A DNA stretch of 64,000 bases from Saccharibacillus sp. CPCC 101409. GTDB taxonomy: Bacteria; Bacillota; Bacilli; Paenibacillales; Paenibacillaceae. Both the position numbers and the translations under genes were made by a program. Below, in pieces: positions 17,701-25,790 of the stretch. Below the pieces are notes generated by a model that saw nothing but the letters and a program-made list of their open reading frames with translations, made no database searches and was not told where the DNA came from. Location of the stretch: NCBI RefSeq assembly GCF_030518235.1, contig NZ_JAULSA010000008.1, forward strand, positions 1 to 64,000. The letters run 5' to 3'. The first letter of the stretch is position 1. Every line of letters begins with the position of its first letter.

Positions 17701-18011
17701 ACGGCTCGCCGGGCGAGGGCGAGTGGTCCAACCGGCCGCCGGGCGCAGCCGGCGGCAAGCGCGGGCGCGGAGGCGCGCGCAGCGGCTCGGGCGGCGCAGG
17801 CGCGAACGTGATTTCCGGCTCGGCCGAAGGCGTCAAAGAGCCGGGCAAAGGCCGGTTCGGTTTCGGCTCCGGCACGGGAGGCTACGGCGGCGAGACGGCT
17901 TCGTTCTCGCGCGACGGCCGTTCTCCGCGGCCGACCGGCGACCGGCCGAAGAAAAACGGCGGCAGCGCCAAGAATTCGACCGCGGGCTTTGTGCGCAAGA
18001 AGAATAAGTAA
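14733..18011 (+). CDS. rnr: Ribonuclease R with unusually long basic C-terminal tail
   Basis: A 3'-5' exoribonuclease that degrades structured RNA and works with tmRNA/SmpB in mRNA clearance. The order is an N-terminal HTH/cold-shock part, a cold-shock domain (MDLLRGRLQTHAKGFGFL), the RNB catalytic domain from about residue 255 with the metal-binding DGEDAKDLDDAV (about 263-274), and an S1 domain (about 632-713, VVGSVTSFGLFVELE). B. subtilis RNase R is close to 780 aa; this one has 1092. The extra 375 residues are low-complexity Gly/Ser/Lys/Arg/Glu, starting with a lysine block (GKGKGKKDKDKKKDKKQ). The start at 14733 has GAGGTGA upstream. Confidence 0.95.
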   Translation: MITEDMLLGFMRESAYKPMTYQELEQHFGIEDAEVFREFMNMLNGLEEAGEIVLTRTQRYGVPERMDLLRGRLQTHAKGFGFLIPENREHPDVYINANDMLSAMNGDTVLVRIASRGSAGGRMEGEIVRVVKRAITQIVGTYQDEESFGFVLPDDKRITRDIFIPAGRAGSALNGQKVVVRIISYPEGRAAAQGEVIEVLGYNSDPGVDILSIIRKHQLPESFPDEVLAEAEAAPESLSEEEIGNQIANEGRRDLRNKQIVTIDGEDAKDLDDAVNVERLENGNYVLGVHIADVGYYVKESSALDQEAYNRGSSVYLVDRVIPMLPPRLSNGICSLNPRVDRLTLSCEMEFDASMRVIRYDIFKSVIKTVERMTYKNVRRILEEEDPELLERYGYLVDNFRTMRDLALKLNARRMKRGAVDFDFEEAKVLLDDQGKAIDIVKRERSIAERIIEEFMLAANETVAEHFTKAKTPFLYRVHEDPDQEKLKQFMAFAESLGFHVKGKAGTVQPRELQSLLSDVQETPEQKAISTLLLRSMKQARYDAADLGHFGLAADFYTHFTSPIRRYPDLAIHRVIGEVLAGGGKLTPQREEALAARMPDYAQQSSVRERVAVDAERDTDQLKKAEYMLDKVGETFDGVVGSVTSFGLFVELENTIEGLIHISNLTDDYYHYDEGRLQLTGERTSRTFRIGDVVEIRVSKVSMDEHTIDFELVDMKKSNFRGGGRGRRAEGEGSSSGGRGGKFAKTGKEKFGKDKGKGKGKKDKDKKKDKKQGDVFRPNEAASGGAASGGQSGKSAPADAARGGGAAGEERSGSRRKRKGKGASASGEPGVSGGSGQPPQEQGGSRKRKGGRGAGSAGESGFVQAAEQPGQGEGSRRSGKRGKSAGESGGAPSPQGQGSSPGEGGGWAFGGVPAESGSRNGGGAEQGARGGVKGEAPNEARSGGKSEAPESGASSSKSEAPNTGAKQGGRRGKGGGIHIEAGQSGADVYNGSPGEGEWSNRPPGAAGGKRGRGGARSGSGGAGANVISGSAEGVKEPGKGRFGFGSGTGGYGGETASFSRDGRSPRPTGDRPKKNGGSAKNSTAGFVRKKNK

Positions 18012-18550
18012 GAAGCGAGCGCGCGAACGAGGCACGGTAAGCACGGTAGAGAAACAAGATTAAAGAAGCAGCGGGTTCAATTTGGAACAAACCCGTGTTG
18101 TTTCTTTATCCGTTTCCGCCTCCGGTTTTTCTTCGCTGCCCGATGACGCTCATTGTTCCTAACGGAAGTCAGAGACGCTAATAGCGCTTTTTCGATCCTT
18201 CTTCCGGTCTAACGGAACACAGGGGCACTATTTGGCAGCAAAACGCCTAGAGCAGCGTTTTTTCAAGCCGTTAACGTCATCTCGTTCCGTTACGATTTCT
18301 GCAGCTGACAAATCCTGTGTTTAGTGCTGCTCAGTTCCGTTAGAATTTATTCGGTGGAGCGAGGCGGGCGGGCTAGGAGGCAAAAGAAAACGAATCGTTC
18401 AAGCATGCGCGAGGAAGGCGGTATACGGCGGCTCGACGAGTCGGTACGCTCCGCCGTCTTGCCTTTTTCCAATCAAGCTTGCTACAATCTGATTACAGAA
18501 GAAACCCGGGAGACGCCGGGATTCGAGCATAGGGCAAGGGGGTGCAAAAC
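18012..18550. repeat. Intergenic region rnr-smpB with terminator and dispersed repeats
   Basis: No gene is visible. A hairpin at about 18064-18106 (AAAGAA-GCAG-CGGGTT with AACCCG-TGTTG-TTTCTTT) probably ends rnr. Then come four copies of the intergenic repeat also found near 7300: 18160-18181 and 18210-18230 (direct), 18271-18292 and 18321-18342 (inverted). The two pairs face each other and could form large hairpins. Confidence 0.6.
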
Positions 18551-19024
18551 ATGCCGAAAAACACCGAGCAGGGCAAACTGCTGGCGCAGAACAAAAAAGC
18601 GTCCCATGACTACTTTATCGAGGACACTTACGAAGCGGGACTCGTGCTTACCGGCACGGAGATCAAATCGCTGCGCAAAGCGCGGGCGAATATCGGCGAC
18701 GCGTTCGCGACGATCCGGAACGGCGAGGCTTTTATCCATAATATGCATATCAGCCCGTTCGAGCAGGGCAACCGCAGCAATCCGGACGATCCGACGCGCA
18801 CGCGCAAGCTGCTGCTGCACAAGGTGCAGATCCGCAAGCTGATCGGCCAGTCCAAGCAGGAAGGCTACACGATCGTGCCGCTCAAAGTCTACGTCCGCAA
18901 CGGCTACGCCAAGCTGCTGATCGGCCTCGGCCGAGGCAAGAAGCAGCATGACAAACGCGACACGGCCGCCAAGCGCGACGCGCAGCGGGATATCCAGCGG
19001 GCGCTCAAGTCGAGGCAGCGGTAA
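18551..19024 (+). CDS. smpB: SsrA-binding protein SmpB
   Basis: The 157-aa protein binds tmRNA and is needed for rescue of stalled ribosomes by trans-translation. Conserved features are the OB-fold core ([40 protein letters not shown]), HISPFEQGN, and the C-terminal basic helix ([19 protein letters not shown]) that enters the decoding channel. The ATG at 18551 is preceded by AAGGGGGTG; an in-frame GTG at 18542 lies on the ribosome site. The tmRNA gene follows 360 bp downstream. Confidence 0.95.
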   Translation: MPKNTEQGKLLAQNKKASHDYFIEDTYEAGLVLTGTEIKSLRKARANIGDAFATIRNGEAFIHNMHISPFEQGNRSNPDDPTRTRKLLLHKVQIRKLIGQSKQEGYTIVPLKVYVRNGYAKLLIGLGRGKKQHDKRDTAAKRDAQRDIQRALKSRQR

Positions 19025-19381
19025 GCGGGTCGGGGATTGCCGTCGTTTCGATGCCTTTTGCGCCGCGGCTATAAGCAGGTGTCGGACGCTGAGCTTCCCG
19101 GCGGGCGGTCAGGGAATGATTTCTAGGTTTTACGCCGCATCGGACCGGGTAATCTACCTTTACACCGCGTAATGTGGTATAATCTAAGTCTGTGGGAAGT
19201 GCGCTGCACTCTCATGAGCAGTTCTTTCTTTTATGGAGGGAAAGGCTGCGCGAACTTGTGGTACAATGCGGCTCGTGCCGGAACCTCACGGTTCCCTGCG
19301 ACGGCCCTTTAATCCGGAAGTTCCCTTTTTACGAAAAATGCACGCCGGCTTCCGTTTGGAAGGGCGCCATTTTTCCGATCA
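19025..19381 (+). promoter_or_regulatory. Intergenic region smpB-ssrA with two candidate ssrA promoters
   Basis: No gene is visible. Two extended -10 boxes stand out: TGGTATAAT at 19175-19183 and TGGTACAAT at 19259-19267. Each lacks a strong -35. Starting from the second would give a pre-tmRNA leader of about 110 nt to be trimmed by RNase P. Confidence 0.4.
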
Positions 19382-19745
19382 GGGGGCGTTTATGGATTCG
19401 ACGGGGGTAGTTCGGGCATGGGTAGCGGGTAGTGGGGACGCGTCCGCTTTATCAACGCTAAAGCCTATTAAATGGCAAACAACAAAACAACTACGCTTTC
19501 GCAGCCTAAGAAACTGTGAATCGTGCTCTCGCTCTGCATCGCCCATGTGCCGGGATGAGGGCCCAACCTATAGTGGGATACGCCGGTTAGTCTCCGCCTG
19601 GGGGTAAACGGAAGAAGACAATCAGGCTGACCCGAAGGGAATCCGGTTACGGGGAGTTCCTAGGGTGACATCAAAACCGTGACTACACCCGTAGAAGCCT
19701 ATGCTGCGTTATCTTCGGACAGGGGTTCGACTCCCCTCGCCTCCA
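19382..19745 (+). ncRNA. ssrA: Transfer-messenger RNA (tmRNA)
   Basis: The 5' end GGGGGCG pairs with CGCCTCC at the 3' end to form the acceptor stem; ATGGATTCGACGG is the conserved 5' block and GGGTTCGACTCCC the T arm. The tag frame starts at GGC (19474) and reads GKQQNNYAFAA, stop TAA at 19507-19509, so with the charged alanine the tag is AGKQQNNYAFAA. The terminal A at 19745 would receive CA post-transcriptionally. The gene is full length, but its last 239 bp also occur at 35994-36232 with six differences, so the 3' part may have been brought in by the island that follows. Confidence 0.95.
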
Positions 19746-19764
19746 TATGTACCATCAGAAACGG
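19507..19764 (+). repeat. ssrA 3' segment, copy 1 (left boundary of island)
   Basis: This segment starts exactly at the tag stop codon (TAAGAAACTGTGA), runs to the ssrA 3' end (19745) and on through a further stretch, tatgtac-c-atcagaaac. It matches 35994-36232 over 239 bp with six substitutions and no indels, and the final part matches 38253-38352. It marks the left end of an integrated island that preserves a working tmRNA gene. Confidence 0.85.
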
Positions 19765-19795
19765 ACACCCACGGGTGTCCGTTTCTGTTGTTTGG
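19757..19795 (+). terminator. ssrA terminator (copy 1)
   Basis: AGAAACGGACACC, loop CAC, then GGGTGTCCGTTTCT forms a stem of about 13 bp, followed by GTTGTTT. It lies 12 bp after the mature 3' end of tmRNA. Confidence 0.75.
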
Positions 19796-19995
19796 ATTCG
19801 TAGTGGTTGGTTGAAGGGCATGGTTGTGGGGTTTGTGGGACGGCTGACGATAAACAATAGGAAACTCTGATGGTATAGGTGGTGGTAGAGCCTATATACT
19901 AAAGGAAACTTTGTGCATAATTTACTGAAGAAGTTTTTACGTTTTGTCTTATGTATAGAGAAATCACTTTAAAGTGCAGTCGAAAGGAGAAAGAA

Positions 19996-21315
19996 ATGCG
20001 ATATTCGGAATTGTTACAAAAGTTACCGTATAAGACTCTCATGGACGTTAGGATGGAATTGATTCGTAAAGAATCAGGTTTTGAATTAATACGCTTAGCC
20101 GTACAAGATAAAAAAGAAGATTTTCAAGAAAGCATAAAAGATTATGGAGATATCGTCTTTGTTAAATTTCAATTACATATTGATTCATTGATAGAGGCGC
20201 TGAACGATTTTAGAGACAAGAAAAAATCTCATGTATTTATTCAAAAAAGAATTTTTTCTCATGTAATTTATTTTGAAGAAAGCCTAAATGATTTACAGTT
20301 CTTAGAGAATAGATTTTCAATAGGCCAGCAAGACAATCTTAAAACATTCGATAAACCCACAACTGTTATATTAAATCATTTTAGGCCATCTATGCCTCAG
20401 CAATCATACCGAATCAAACAGAAAAAAGGACTACCGCACTTTCCTACTCTTAAAGATGCAGAAATATTTTATCTCTTTGATTCTTTCAAAGAGTACCCCT
20501 CTGACTTACCATTTTTATATTTTAACTTTATCGACGATCGTACATGGATAGAAAGAGTTATAGTAAAAAATAATAATCTAGAAGTTTTTATAGAGGGAAG
20601 AGATGCGATAAAAAGTGAACTTAAAATATATGCTAAAAGCCCGGAACTAGTAGAAGTATTTAAAATAAGCGATAACAAAAAGGTTCAGATAAATTTAGAA
20701 GAAAAGCCGCAAGAGGTGTATCTTTATTTATGCCTTGAAGACGAAGTTATGGATTCACGTATTATATCCAAAATGAAGAGTGCATTTTTTGCACAGAATG
20801 ATGTTTTTTTTGAAGATGATGATTCTAGGAATCTTGAAAATATAATTGAATCAAAGGGTGAAGGTTTGAATATAGAGTATAAAAAAGATAATGCAAATGA
20901 TAAAAATGATAATATTTTAAAAAGTATTTGTGCATTCGCAAACACAGAAGGTGGCTCCATATATTTAGGTATAGATGACGATGGGAATTTTATAGGTATC
21001 GAAAATACTGATGCGGAAAGTCAAAAAATACTGAATGCTTTTGATGATCGAATTGAAGGTCATGTACTTATAAAGCCTTATATACATGAATGTAGGTTGA
21101 TTTCTGGTACAGGTGGGCGAATTTTAGAAATTGAAGTGCAGGAATCTGACAATAAGCCTATCGCGCTTCGTAAAGATCATAAACTTTCTTATTATAAAAG
21201 GATAGGTGCAAGTAATCGTGTGATGCGACCGAGTGACTTAAATTATCTGATTCAGGTAGAAGCGCGAAAAATGAGCTTCGATAGAGTTGGATTAAGTAAC
21301 CAAAATTTATTATAG
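19996..21315 (+). CDS. AlbA_2 (Schlafen-like) domain protein, possible defence or regulatory protein
   Basis: A 439-aa AT-rich gene, starting at the ATG at 19996 with AAAGGAGA upstream. The first 280 residues are unrecognised and mostly helical. The C-terminal part has the AlbA_2/Schlafen DNA-binding signature: a glutamate-tyrosine-lysine start (GEGLNIEYKKD), ICAFANTEGGSIYLGIDDDG (about residues 314-333), then YYKRIGASNRVMRPSDL. In the family this domain binds nucleic acid. It opens the island cargo and stands next to HEPN proteins, a setting typical of defence clusters. Nothing proves a function. Confidence 0.65.
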   Translation: MRYSELLQKLPYKTLMDVRMELIRKESGFELIRLAVQDKKEDFQESIKDYGDIVFVKFQLHIDSLIEALNDFRDKKKSHVFIQKRIFSHVIYFEESLNDLQFLENRFSIGQQDNLKTFDKPTTVILNHFRPSMPQQSYRIKQKKGLPHFPTLKDAEIFYLFDSFKEYPSDLPFLYFNFIDDRTWIERVIVKNNNLEVFIEGRDAIKSELKIYAKSPELVEVFKISDNKKVQINLEEKPQEVYLYLCLEDEVMDSRIISKMKSAFFAQNDVFFEDDDSRNLENIIESKGEGLNIEYKKDNANDKNDNILKSICAFANTEGGSIYLGIDDDGNFIGIENTDAESQKILNAFDDRIEGHVLIKPYIHECRLISGTGGRILEIEVQESDNKPIALRKDHKLSYYKRIGASNRVMRPSDLNYLIQVEARKMSFDRVGLSNQNLL

Positions 21316-21333
21316 AAAAGAAGTGAAAAATGA

Positions 21334-22623
21334 ATGGATAGTAAAAGAAATGAAGACGAATCTAAGCTTCGAAATTTACCTATGATCCAAGAAGCAGAGA
21401 AGCAACTAAAAAACGCAGAAACTGCTCGAAAAGTAATAAAGGTATTTTCGCCATTTCTAAAAAAGTTTGGTATTGATGTTCAAAAAATCGCAACTCCTCT
21501 AGAAGATATAAAAAAGAAGTTCGGTAACTTAAATGAGTTTGCTACCATTCCTGACCGATTTAACGATACTTTTGCTGAGCGTGGATGGATACTTTATGAC
21601 ATGATGAATGTAGATATAGCGAGAGAAGCTTTACGAGTAGCAGAAACCGGAAACATTGATGATACTGAACAAGTTTTAGTTGAATTTTATGATGCAGATA
21701 CGACAAGATTGTATTTATCTATGATGCAGGGGATTAAAGCATTTCGTCCAAGAATGCGCCTTGCGCACAAGGCTCTGATTGATTATGAAGAAGGAAGATA
21801 CCATGCTTGTGTTCCTGTTGTATTAGCTCTTTTAGATGGATTAGTAAATGAGATTCATGAATCTAACAAAGGCTTTTTTGCAGAAGGTGTAGAATTTGAA
21901 GCCTGGAATTCTTTTGCCGCCCATAGTAAAGGGCTTGGACAAATTACGAGTGTTTTAAGGAAAGGTAGAAAAAAATCAACTAACGTTGAACAAATAACAC
22001 TACCTTATCGAAACGGGATTCTGCATGGAAGAGATTTGGAATATGACAGTAAACTTGTAGCCGCTAAAACATGGGCAACCTTATTTTCTCTGAGGGATTG
22101 GGCCTTGAAAGTAGAAAAAGGTACAGACAAACCCCCTATTAAAGAACCAGAAAAAAGTCTACGCGAGAAGTTTGCAGGACTTTTAGAAACAAGTAGAGAA
22201 AGTAGTGAACTGCAAAAATGGCAACCGCGTGAAATCTCTTTAAATGAAAATTTTATATTTCAAGAAGACACACCCGAAATGATTTTGAAGACATTCTTAG
22301 AATTATGGATGAAAAAGAACTGGGGTAATATGTCTCAACTAATCTACTGGGAAAAAGTTGACGATAGCCCAAAGCTAAAGAAAGTTAAGCAAAAAATCGG
22401 GAATGCTGTATTAAAGGGATTTGAGATATTAAGCATAGAAGATACGGCGGCCGCTGTTACAAAAGTGGAAGTTGATCTGAAAATCGAAAAAGAAGATGTT
22501 ACTTCAATTTATCGTCATACGTACACCTTAACGAACAGTGATGAGGCAAACAGATATGTTCGGAGAGGAAAGCCGGGATCAGCTTGGAAAATTGAGAACT
22601 GGAACTATCAAACAATCTTTTAA
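21334..22623 (+). CDS. Hypothetical protein with HEPN-like RNase motif
   Basis: A 429-aa protein, 18 bp after the AlbA_2 gene and probably co-transcribed. It is not recognised as a whole. A central helical region carries a HEPN-type motif R-x4-H, YRNGILHGRDLEYDS (Arg226, His231), the catalytic pattern of HEPN ribonucleases. The C-terminal 120 residues (TPEMILKTFLELWMKKNWGN ... KIENW) look like an NTF2-like fold. HEPN domains are common in toxin and anti-phage systems. The ribosome site before 21334 is weak (GAAGTG). Confidence 0.5.
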   Translation: MDSKRNEDESKLRNLPMIQEAEKQLKNAETARKVIKVFSPFLKKFGIDVQKIATPLEDIKKKFGNLNEFATIPDRFNDTFAERGWILYDMMNVDIAREALRVAETGNIDDTEQVLVEFYDADTTRLYLSMMQGIKAFRPRMRLAHKALIDYEEGRYHACVPVVLALLDGLVNEIHESNKGFFAEGVEFEAWNSFAAHSKGLGQITSVLRKGRKKSTNVEQITLPYRNGILHGRDLEYDSKLVAAKTWATLFSLRDWALKVEKGTDKPPIKEPEKSLREKFAGLLETSRESSELQKWQPREISLNENFIFQEDTPEMILKTFLELWMKKNWGNMSQLIYWEKVDDSPKLKKVKQKIGNAVLKGFEILSIEDTAAAVTKVEVDLKIEKEDVTSIYRHTYTLTNSDEANRYVRRGKPGSAWKIENWNYQTIF

Positions 22624-22643
22624 AATAGAAACGAGTTTTATGC

Positions 22644-23621
22644 TTACGATTTTTCGCGCTCTTCTTCTTGTTTTAGCAATCTGAAAAATTCGATCAAATC
22701 TTTTTTGTCTGCAATTAGACCAGAAGGATTACGCCATATGAAATTGTTGTCTTTTGAGTACACGTATTTTTCTGAGTCGTCTATTGTAAAGCTGTTCATC
22801 AGAGCAGTATCTTCGCGCGAAATATATTGCGCAGGCATTACTTCTTCAAACCGACCCAGCAACATAATATCTTTGCTCAAAGGCAGGGTTACTTCTGTAT
22901 TCGAAACTCCAAATCCTGGCCCCCAAATGCCTTTCCCCTCTGGTGTCCAATGCAGATTTAAAGGAGAGTCAGAGCATACAAAATAACTATTCCTAGTATC
23001 GGCAAATAGCAATGTCCAGTTTCTTTTGAGTAAAAGAGGTATCAAAACATCTAACTGAGTAATCATATTTTGTAAGTACGTGTTATTTGAGAAGTTGATT
23101 TTATAACGAGATTCATCGTCTACAAAAGCTTTCATGTCTTCATAGCTTGTTACTCTTTTTTCGCCCTTTGTATTTTCCTGAACTTCTTTTATATAAGCTT
23201 CATATCTTTCCGGAGTTTGAAATAATAATTGACTCCATATACTAACTACTTCCTTCATCATTCCATCAAAAACTTCTCTTCTTGCGGGCACGCGACATGC
23301 TAGAAGGGCTACAAAACAGATGAAAATTTCATAGTCTTGATCAGCAGGTATTTGTTTTGTTTCTAGTACGCGTTTGATAACCGGAGCGGCCAAGTTCTCT
23401 ATTTCGGCAAGTGCCTTTTCGAAATCGTCTGTCTCGTTGGCGGGTAAATCTATATTGTAAAAATCTTTTTTAAACGCTACATTTCGAGGCTTAGCTTCCC
23501 ATTGCCTTCCCGTTTGATGATCCAATGCCCAAAGTTGATTGTTTTTAGAGCCTTGATTAGTAAAGCCAGCTAGATAAAATTGTGGTAAAAAGTGATGGTT
23601 ACGTGCTAATTTATTTCCCAT
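22644..23621 (-). CDS. DUF4238 domain protein
   Basis: This 325-aa protein lies on the opposite strand, convergent with the HEPN-like gene 20 bp away. It begins ARNHHFLPQFYLAGFTN, the hallmark start of DUF4238, and has the later conserved NWTLLFADTRNSYFVCSDSP strand. DUF4238 proteins are widespread in mobile and defence islands with no known activity; the invariant His residues near the start suggest a nuclease-like or metal-binding role, which is only inference. It is divergent from the second HEPN gene. Confidence 0.75.
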   Translation of the reverse strand: MGNKLARNHHFLPQFYLAGFTNQGSKNNQLWALDHQTGRQWEAKPRNVAFKKDFYNIDLPANETDDFEKALAEIENLAAPVIKRVLETKQIPADQDYEIFICFVALLACRVPARREVFDGMMKEVVSIWSQLLFQTPERYEAYIKEVQENTKGEKRVTSYEDMKAFVDDESRYKINFSNNTYLQNMITQLDVLIPLLLKRNWTLLFADTRNSYFVCSDSPLNLHWTPEGKGIWGPGFGVSNTEVTLPLSKDIMLLGRFEEVMPAQYISREDTALMNSFTIDDSEKYVYSKDNNFIWRNPSGLIADKKDLIEFFRLLKQEEEREKS

Positions 23622-23741
23622 ATCTATCCCTCGCTCGTTTTAATCGTTTATTTAAGCGATTTACAATCCGTAATAAATAAAAGGCATTTCTGTTTAAAGT
23701 AACGGTTATCAAAATTGAGATATTGAAAAGGAGTGAATGTA

Positions 23742-24392
23742 ATGTCGGAAGAACAGAATACGGAAGAATTATTAGAAAGTATAAAGCCTTTATATACTGA
23801 AGCAACCAAAAAGGTATATCGAGAATCGTGGGAAGAATTTTTTAGAACGACAACAAGCGATGAGTTATTGATCGTTGTTCTAAGATCTCACATTTTCATA
23901 GAAAACGAAATAGAAAATCTGTTGAGTAAGTTTTCTATAAAGGTCGAGAAAACAAAACTCCAATTTTATATTCAGAAATTAGATTTGCTCAATAGCATTG
24001 GAGTCGTAGAGAAAGAGCTATATGACAGTTTGAGTTTTGTTAATCAGATTCGAAATAAGTTTGCGCATAGGCTTGATTACGAATTTAACAATGAAGTATA
24101 TAATGATCTTTATTCTAAGCTTCCGGGAGATATGAGAAGTGAAATGGCTAAAGAGTTTTCTCCTGAAAAATTACGAACAAATGGATCGGATTATCTTGTT
24201 CCTATGCGAAGAGTGTTAGGCTCGCTCTGGGCTAAGCTAAAAGAAAAGTCGCTTGATTTATGGGGACGTGAAATATTTGCGATTGATGTTAGAACCCATA
24301 TACATCAAGATGCGCATATTCATTTATCTCAATATTATGAAGATATCAAGAAATCATTAGAATCTACAGAAGATCAAAAGGAACAAGAATAA
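23742..24392 (+). CDS. HEPN-domain-like protein
   Basis: A 216-aa helical protein starting at the ATG at 23742, with AAAAGGAGTG correctly spaced. The motif QIRNKFAHRLDYEF (Arg104, His109; R-x4-H) with preceding helices (ELLIVVLRSHIFIENEIENL) resembles HEPN/MAE_28990-type or DUF4145-like proteins. Such proteins act as RNases or as partners of nucleotidyltransferase antitoxins. No nucleotidyltransferase partner is encoded here, so its pair, if any, may be one of the neighbouring island genes. Confidence 0.55.
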   Translation: MSEEQNTEELLESIKPLYTEATKKVYRESWEEFFRTTTSDELLIVVLRSHIFIENEIENLLSKFSIKVEKTKLQFYIQKLDLLNSIGVVEKELYDSLSFVNQIRNKFAHRLDYEFNNEVYNDLYSKLPGDMRSEMAKEFSPEKLRTNGSDYLVPMRRVLGSLWAKLKEKSLDLWGREIFAIDVRTHIHQDAHIHLSQYYEDIKKSLESTEDQKEQE

Positions 24393-24867
24393 AATGAGTT
24401 TTTATTAAAAAAGTCTTTAACAGTGGTCCTCAATGTATCGGGAAATTTAATTCTTTAAATATAGGCCAGATTCTCGAAATTCTGAGTCCGCTTATTGTAA
24501 ATCGGCTATTGGGTGTTGGTGATTTTTAAAAGAAACTTTTTCTCTAAGTACCTATTTAAGTCGTGCATGAACTTCGGTATTAGGCTGTTTATTCTTGCTC
24601 AGCTGGCATCAGTTCTGCTTTTACTTCTCACATCTATTTATCCGGCTTCATTCTATTTTGTAACCTACTTTGGCGAAAACACTAAAAATATCCTAACCTA
24701 CTCGGCTTAAAACTCCAAAACACAAAAAGAGCAAAGAAGGCGTCCGCGTCTTCTTTGCTCTTTCTTCATTCTGCCGTTGTATCCAAACATCCATCCGCAG
24801 AAAGTCCGTCCCATCTGAATTGTACAGATGCATTGTCGTTGTATTGCATCAACCCTACTGCACTAAG
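24393..24867. other. Gap without convincing gene, with one terminator
   Basis: Only a 65-codon frame at 24513-24710 occurs, without ribosome site and with a random hydrophobic composition. A clear bidirectional hairpin, AAGAGCAAAGAAG with CTTCTTTGCTCTT (24727-24762), separates the HEPN gene from the convergent ankyrin lipoprotein. Base composition changes here, from about one third GC to about one half. Confidence 0.6.
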
Positions 24868-25443
24868 TTACTCCTCCACCGTCGCTCCAGCCGCATATAA
24901 CATCTTCAACGCTTCTTCATTGTAGTTCAACTTCGCCAGCGTAACGCCTTCATTCGGATCGGCACCATAATCGAGTAGCAACTGTAGAATGTCTAAATGC
25001 TCACTGGTGACAGCGGACTGCATTCCTTCGTTAGGATCGAGGCCGTTGTCGAGGAGATATTGGATGACATCGTAATGGCCGTCCTCAATAGCGTTATACA
25101 ACGCAACAATATCGTCTTCTAACCTTGCACCGTTCTCCATCAGTAATACAACCATTTCATAAGGATCGTCGTTGAAGTTGATTGCCAGTGAAAGATTGCT
25201 GACGTAAATGGCATCTCCGCCGCCGTAGTTTGCGGCTTCGTTGACGTCGGCGCCTTCGGCGATCATTTTCTTTGCTTTTTCGAGATCGTCGTCTCTTATC
25301 GCCAAATTCAGCTCTGTGAACATACCGCCGTTGGATCGGTGTTCACCTGAACCTCCAAGCATACGCTCGATTGTCGAGCATCCGGCCAGCGTTGTTGTAG
25401 CCAACAGGATCAGACATACAACGAGCATTTTACGCATTGTCAT
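24868..25443 (-). CDS. Ankyrin-repeat lipoprotein
   Basis: A 191-aa secreted lipoprotein with signal peptide and lipobox LAGC at about residue 22. Ankyrin repeats follow: LNLAIRDDDLEKAKKMIAEG, ALYNAIEDGHYDVIQYLLDN, and TSEHLDILQLLLDYGADPNE. Such proteins bind partners on the outer face of the membrane; some protect against a co-encoded effector, but no such partner is obvious. The small membrane protein gene lies just upstream on the same strand. Confidence 0.8.
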   Translation of the reverse strand: MTMRKMLVVCLILLATTTLAGCSTIERMLGGSGEHRSNGGMFTELNLAIRDDDLEKAKKMIAEGADVNEAANYGGGDAIYVSNLSLAINFNDDPYEMVVLLMENGARLEDDIVALYNAIEDGHYDVIQYLLDNGLDPNEGMQSAVTSEHLDILQLLLDYGADPNEGVTLAKLNYNEEALKMLYAAGATVEE

Positions 25444-25463
25444 GTTCGATGATTCCTTTCTCG

Positions 25464-25700
25464 TCAGCCTTGCAATTCATTGACAGTGACCTCGGAATGT
25501 ATTCCGTAGTAATCGCCTCTACGGATACGGTCTTCCATTTTGGTCGCCATATTCAATAATACGATTGCAATAATCAGCAGGATAATGCCGATGAAGATGT
25601 GTTTGGCTTTTCTTTTTACGATTGCCACGATGATGTAGATGATGCTGGATACTTGAATGATTGCGCCGATCGCCTTCAACGCAAAAGCTGTTGTTTCCAC
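25464..25700 (-). CDS. Small two-pass membrane protein
   Basis: The GTG at 25700 has AGAGGGGG six bases upstream; longer frames lack a ribosome site. The 78-aa product has two hydrophobic helices (ALKAIGAIIQVSSIIYIIVA and IFIGIILLIIAIVLLNMA) around a basic KRKAKH turn and a polar C-tail. It is not recognised. It lies between the SLH protein and ankyrin lipoprotein genes, all on the same strand. Confidence 0.55.
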   Translation of the reverse strand: METTAFALKAIGAIIQVSSIIYIIVAIVKRKAKHIFIGIILLIIAIVLLNMATKMEDRIRRGDYYGIHSEVTVNELQG

Positions 25701-25790
25701 GATTGTCCCCCTCTGCAATATTCGTTCGTATGCTTGTCCTTGGACTACGTACATCCGCAATCACAGGCGTTCTCCCTGCTTCTCCGCAGA

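Noticed and set aside
14718-18044. 1108-aa antisense frame opposite rnr
   Set aside because: A shadow created by high GC and codon bias; no ribosome site, alanine/arginine-rich nonsense content, and rnr is unambiguous.
24513-24710. 65-aa hydrophobic open frame
   Set aside because: No ribosome site, random composition, and located in a gap between the HEPN gene and a terminator.
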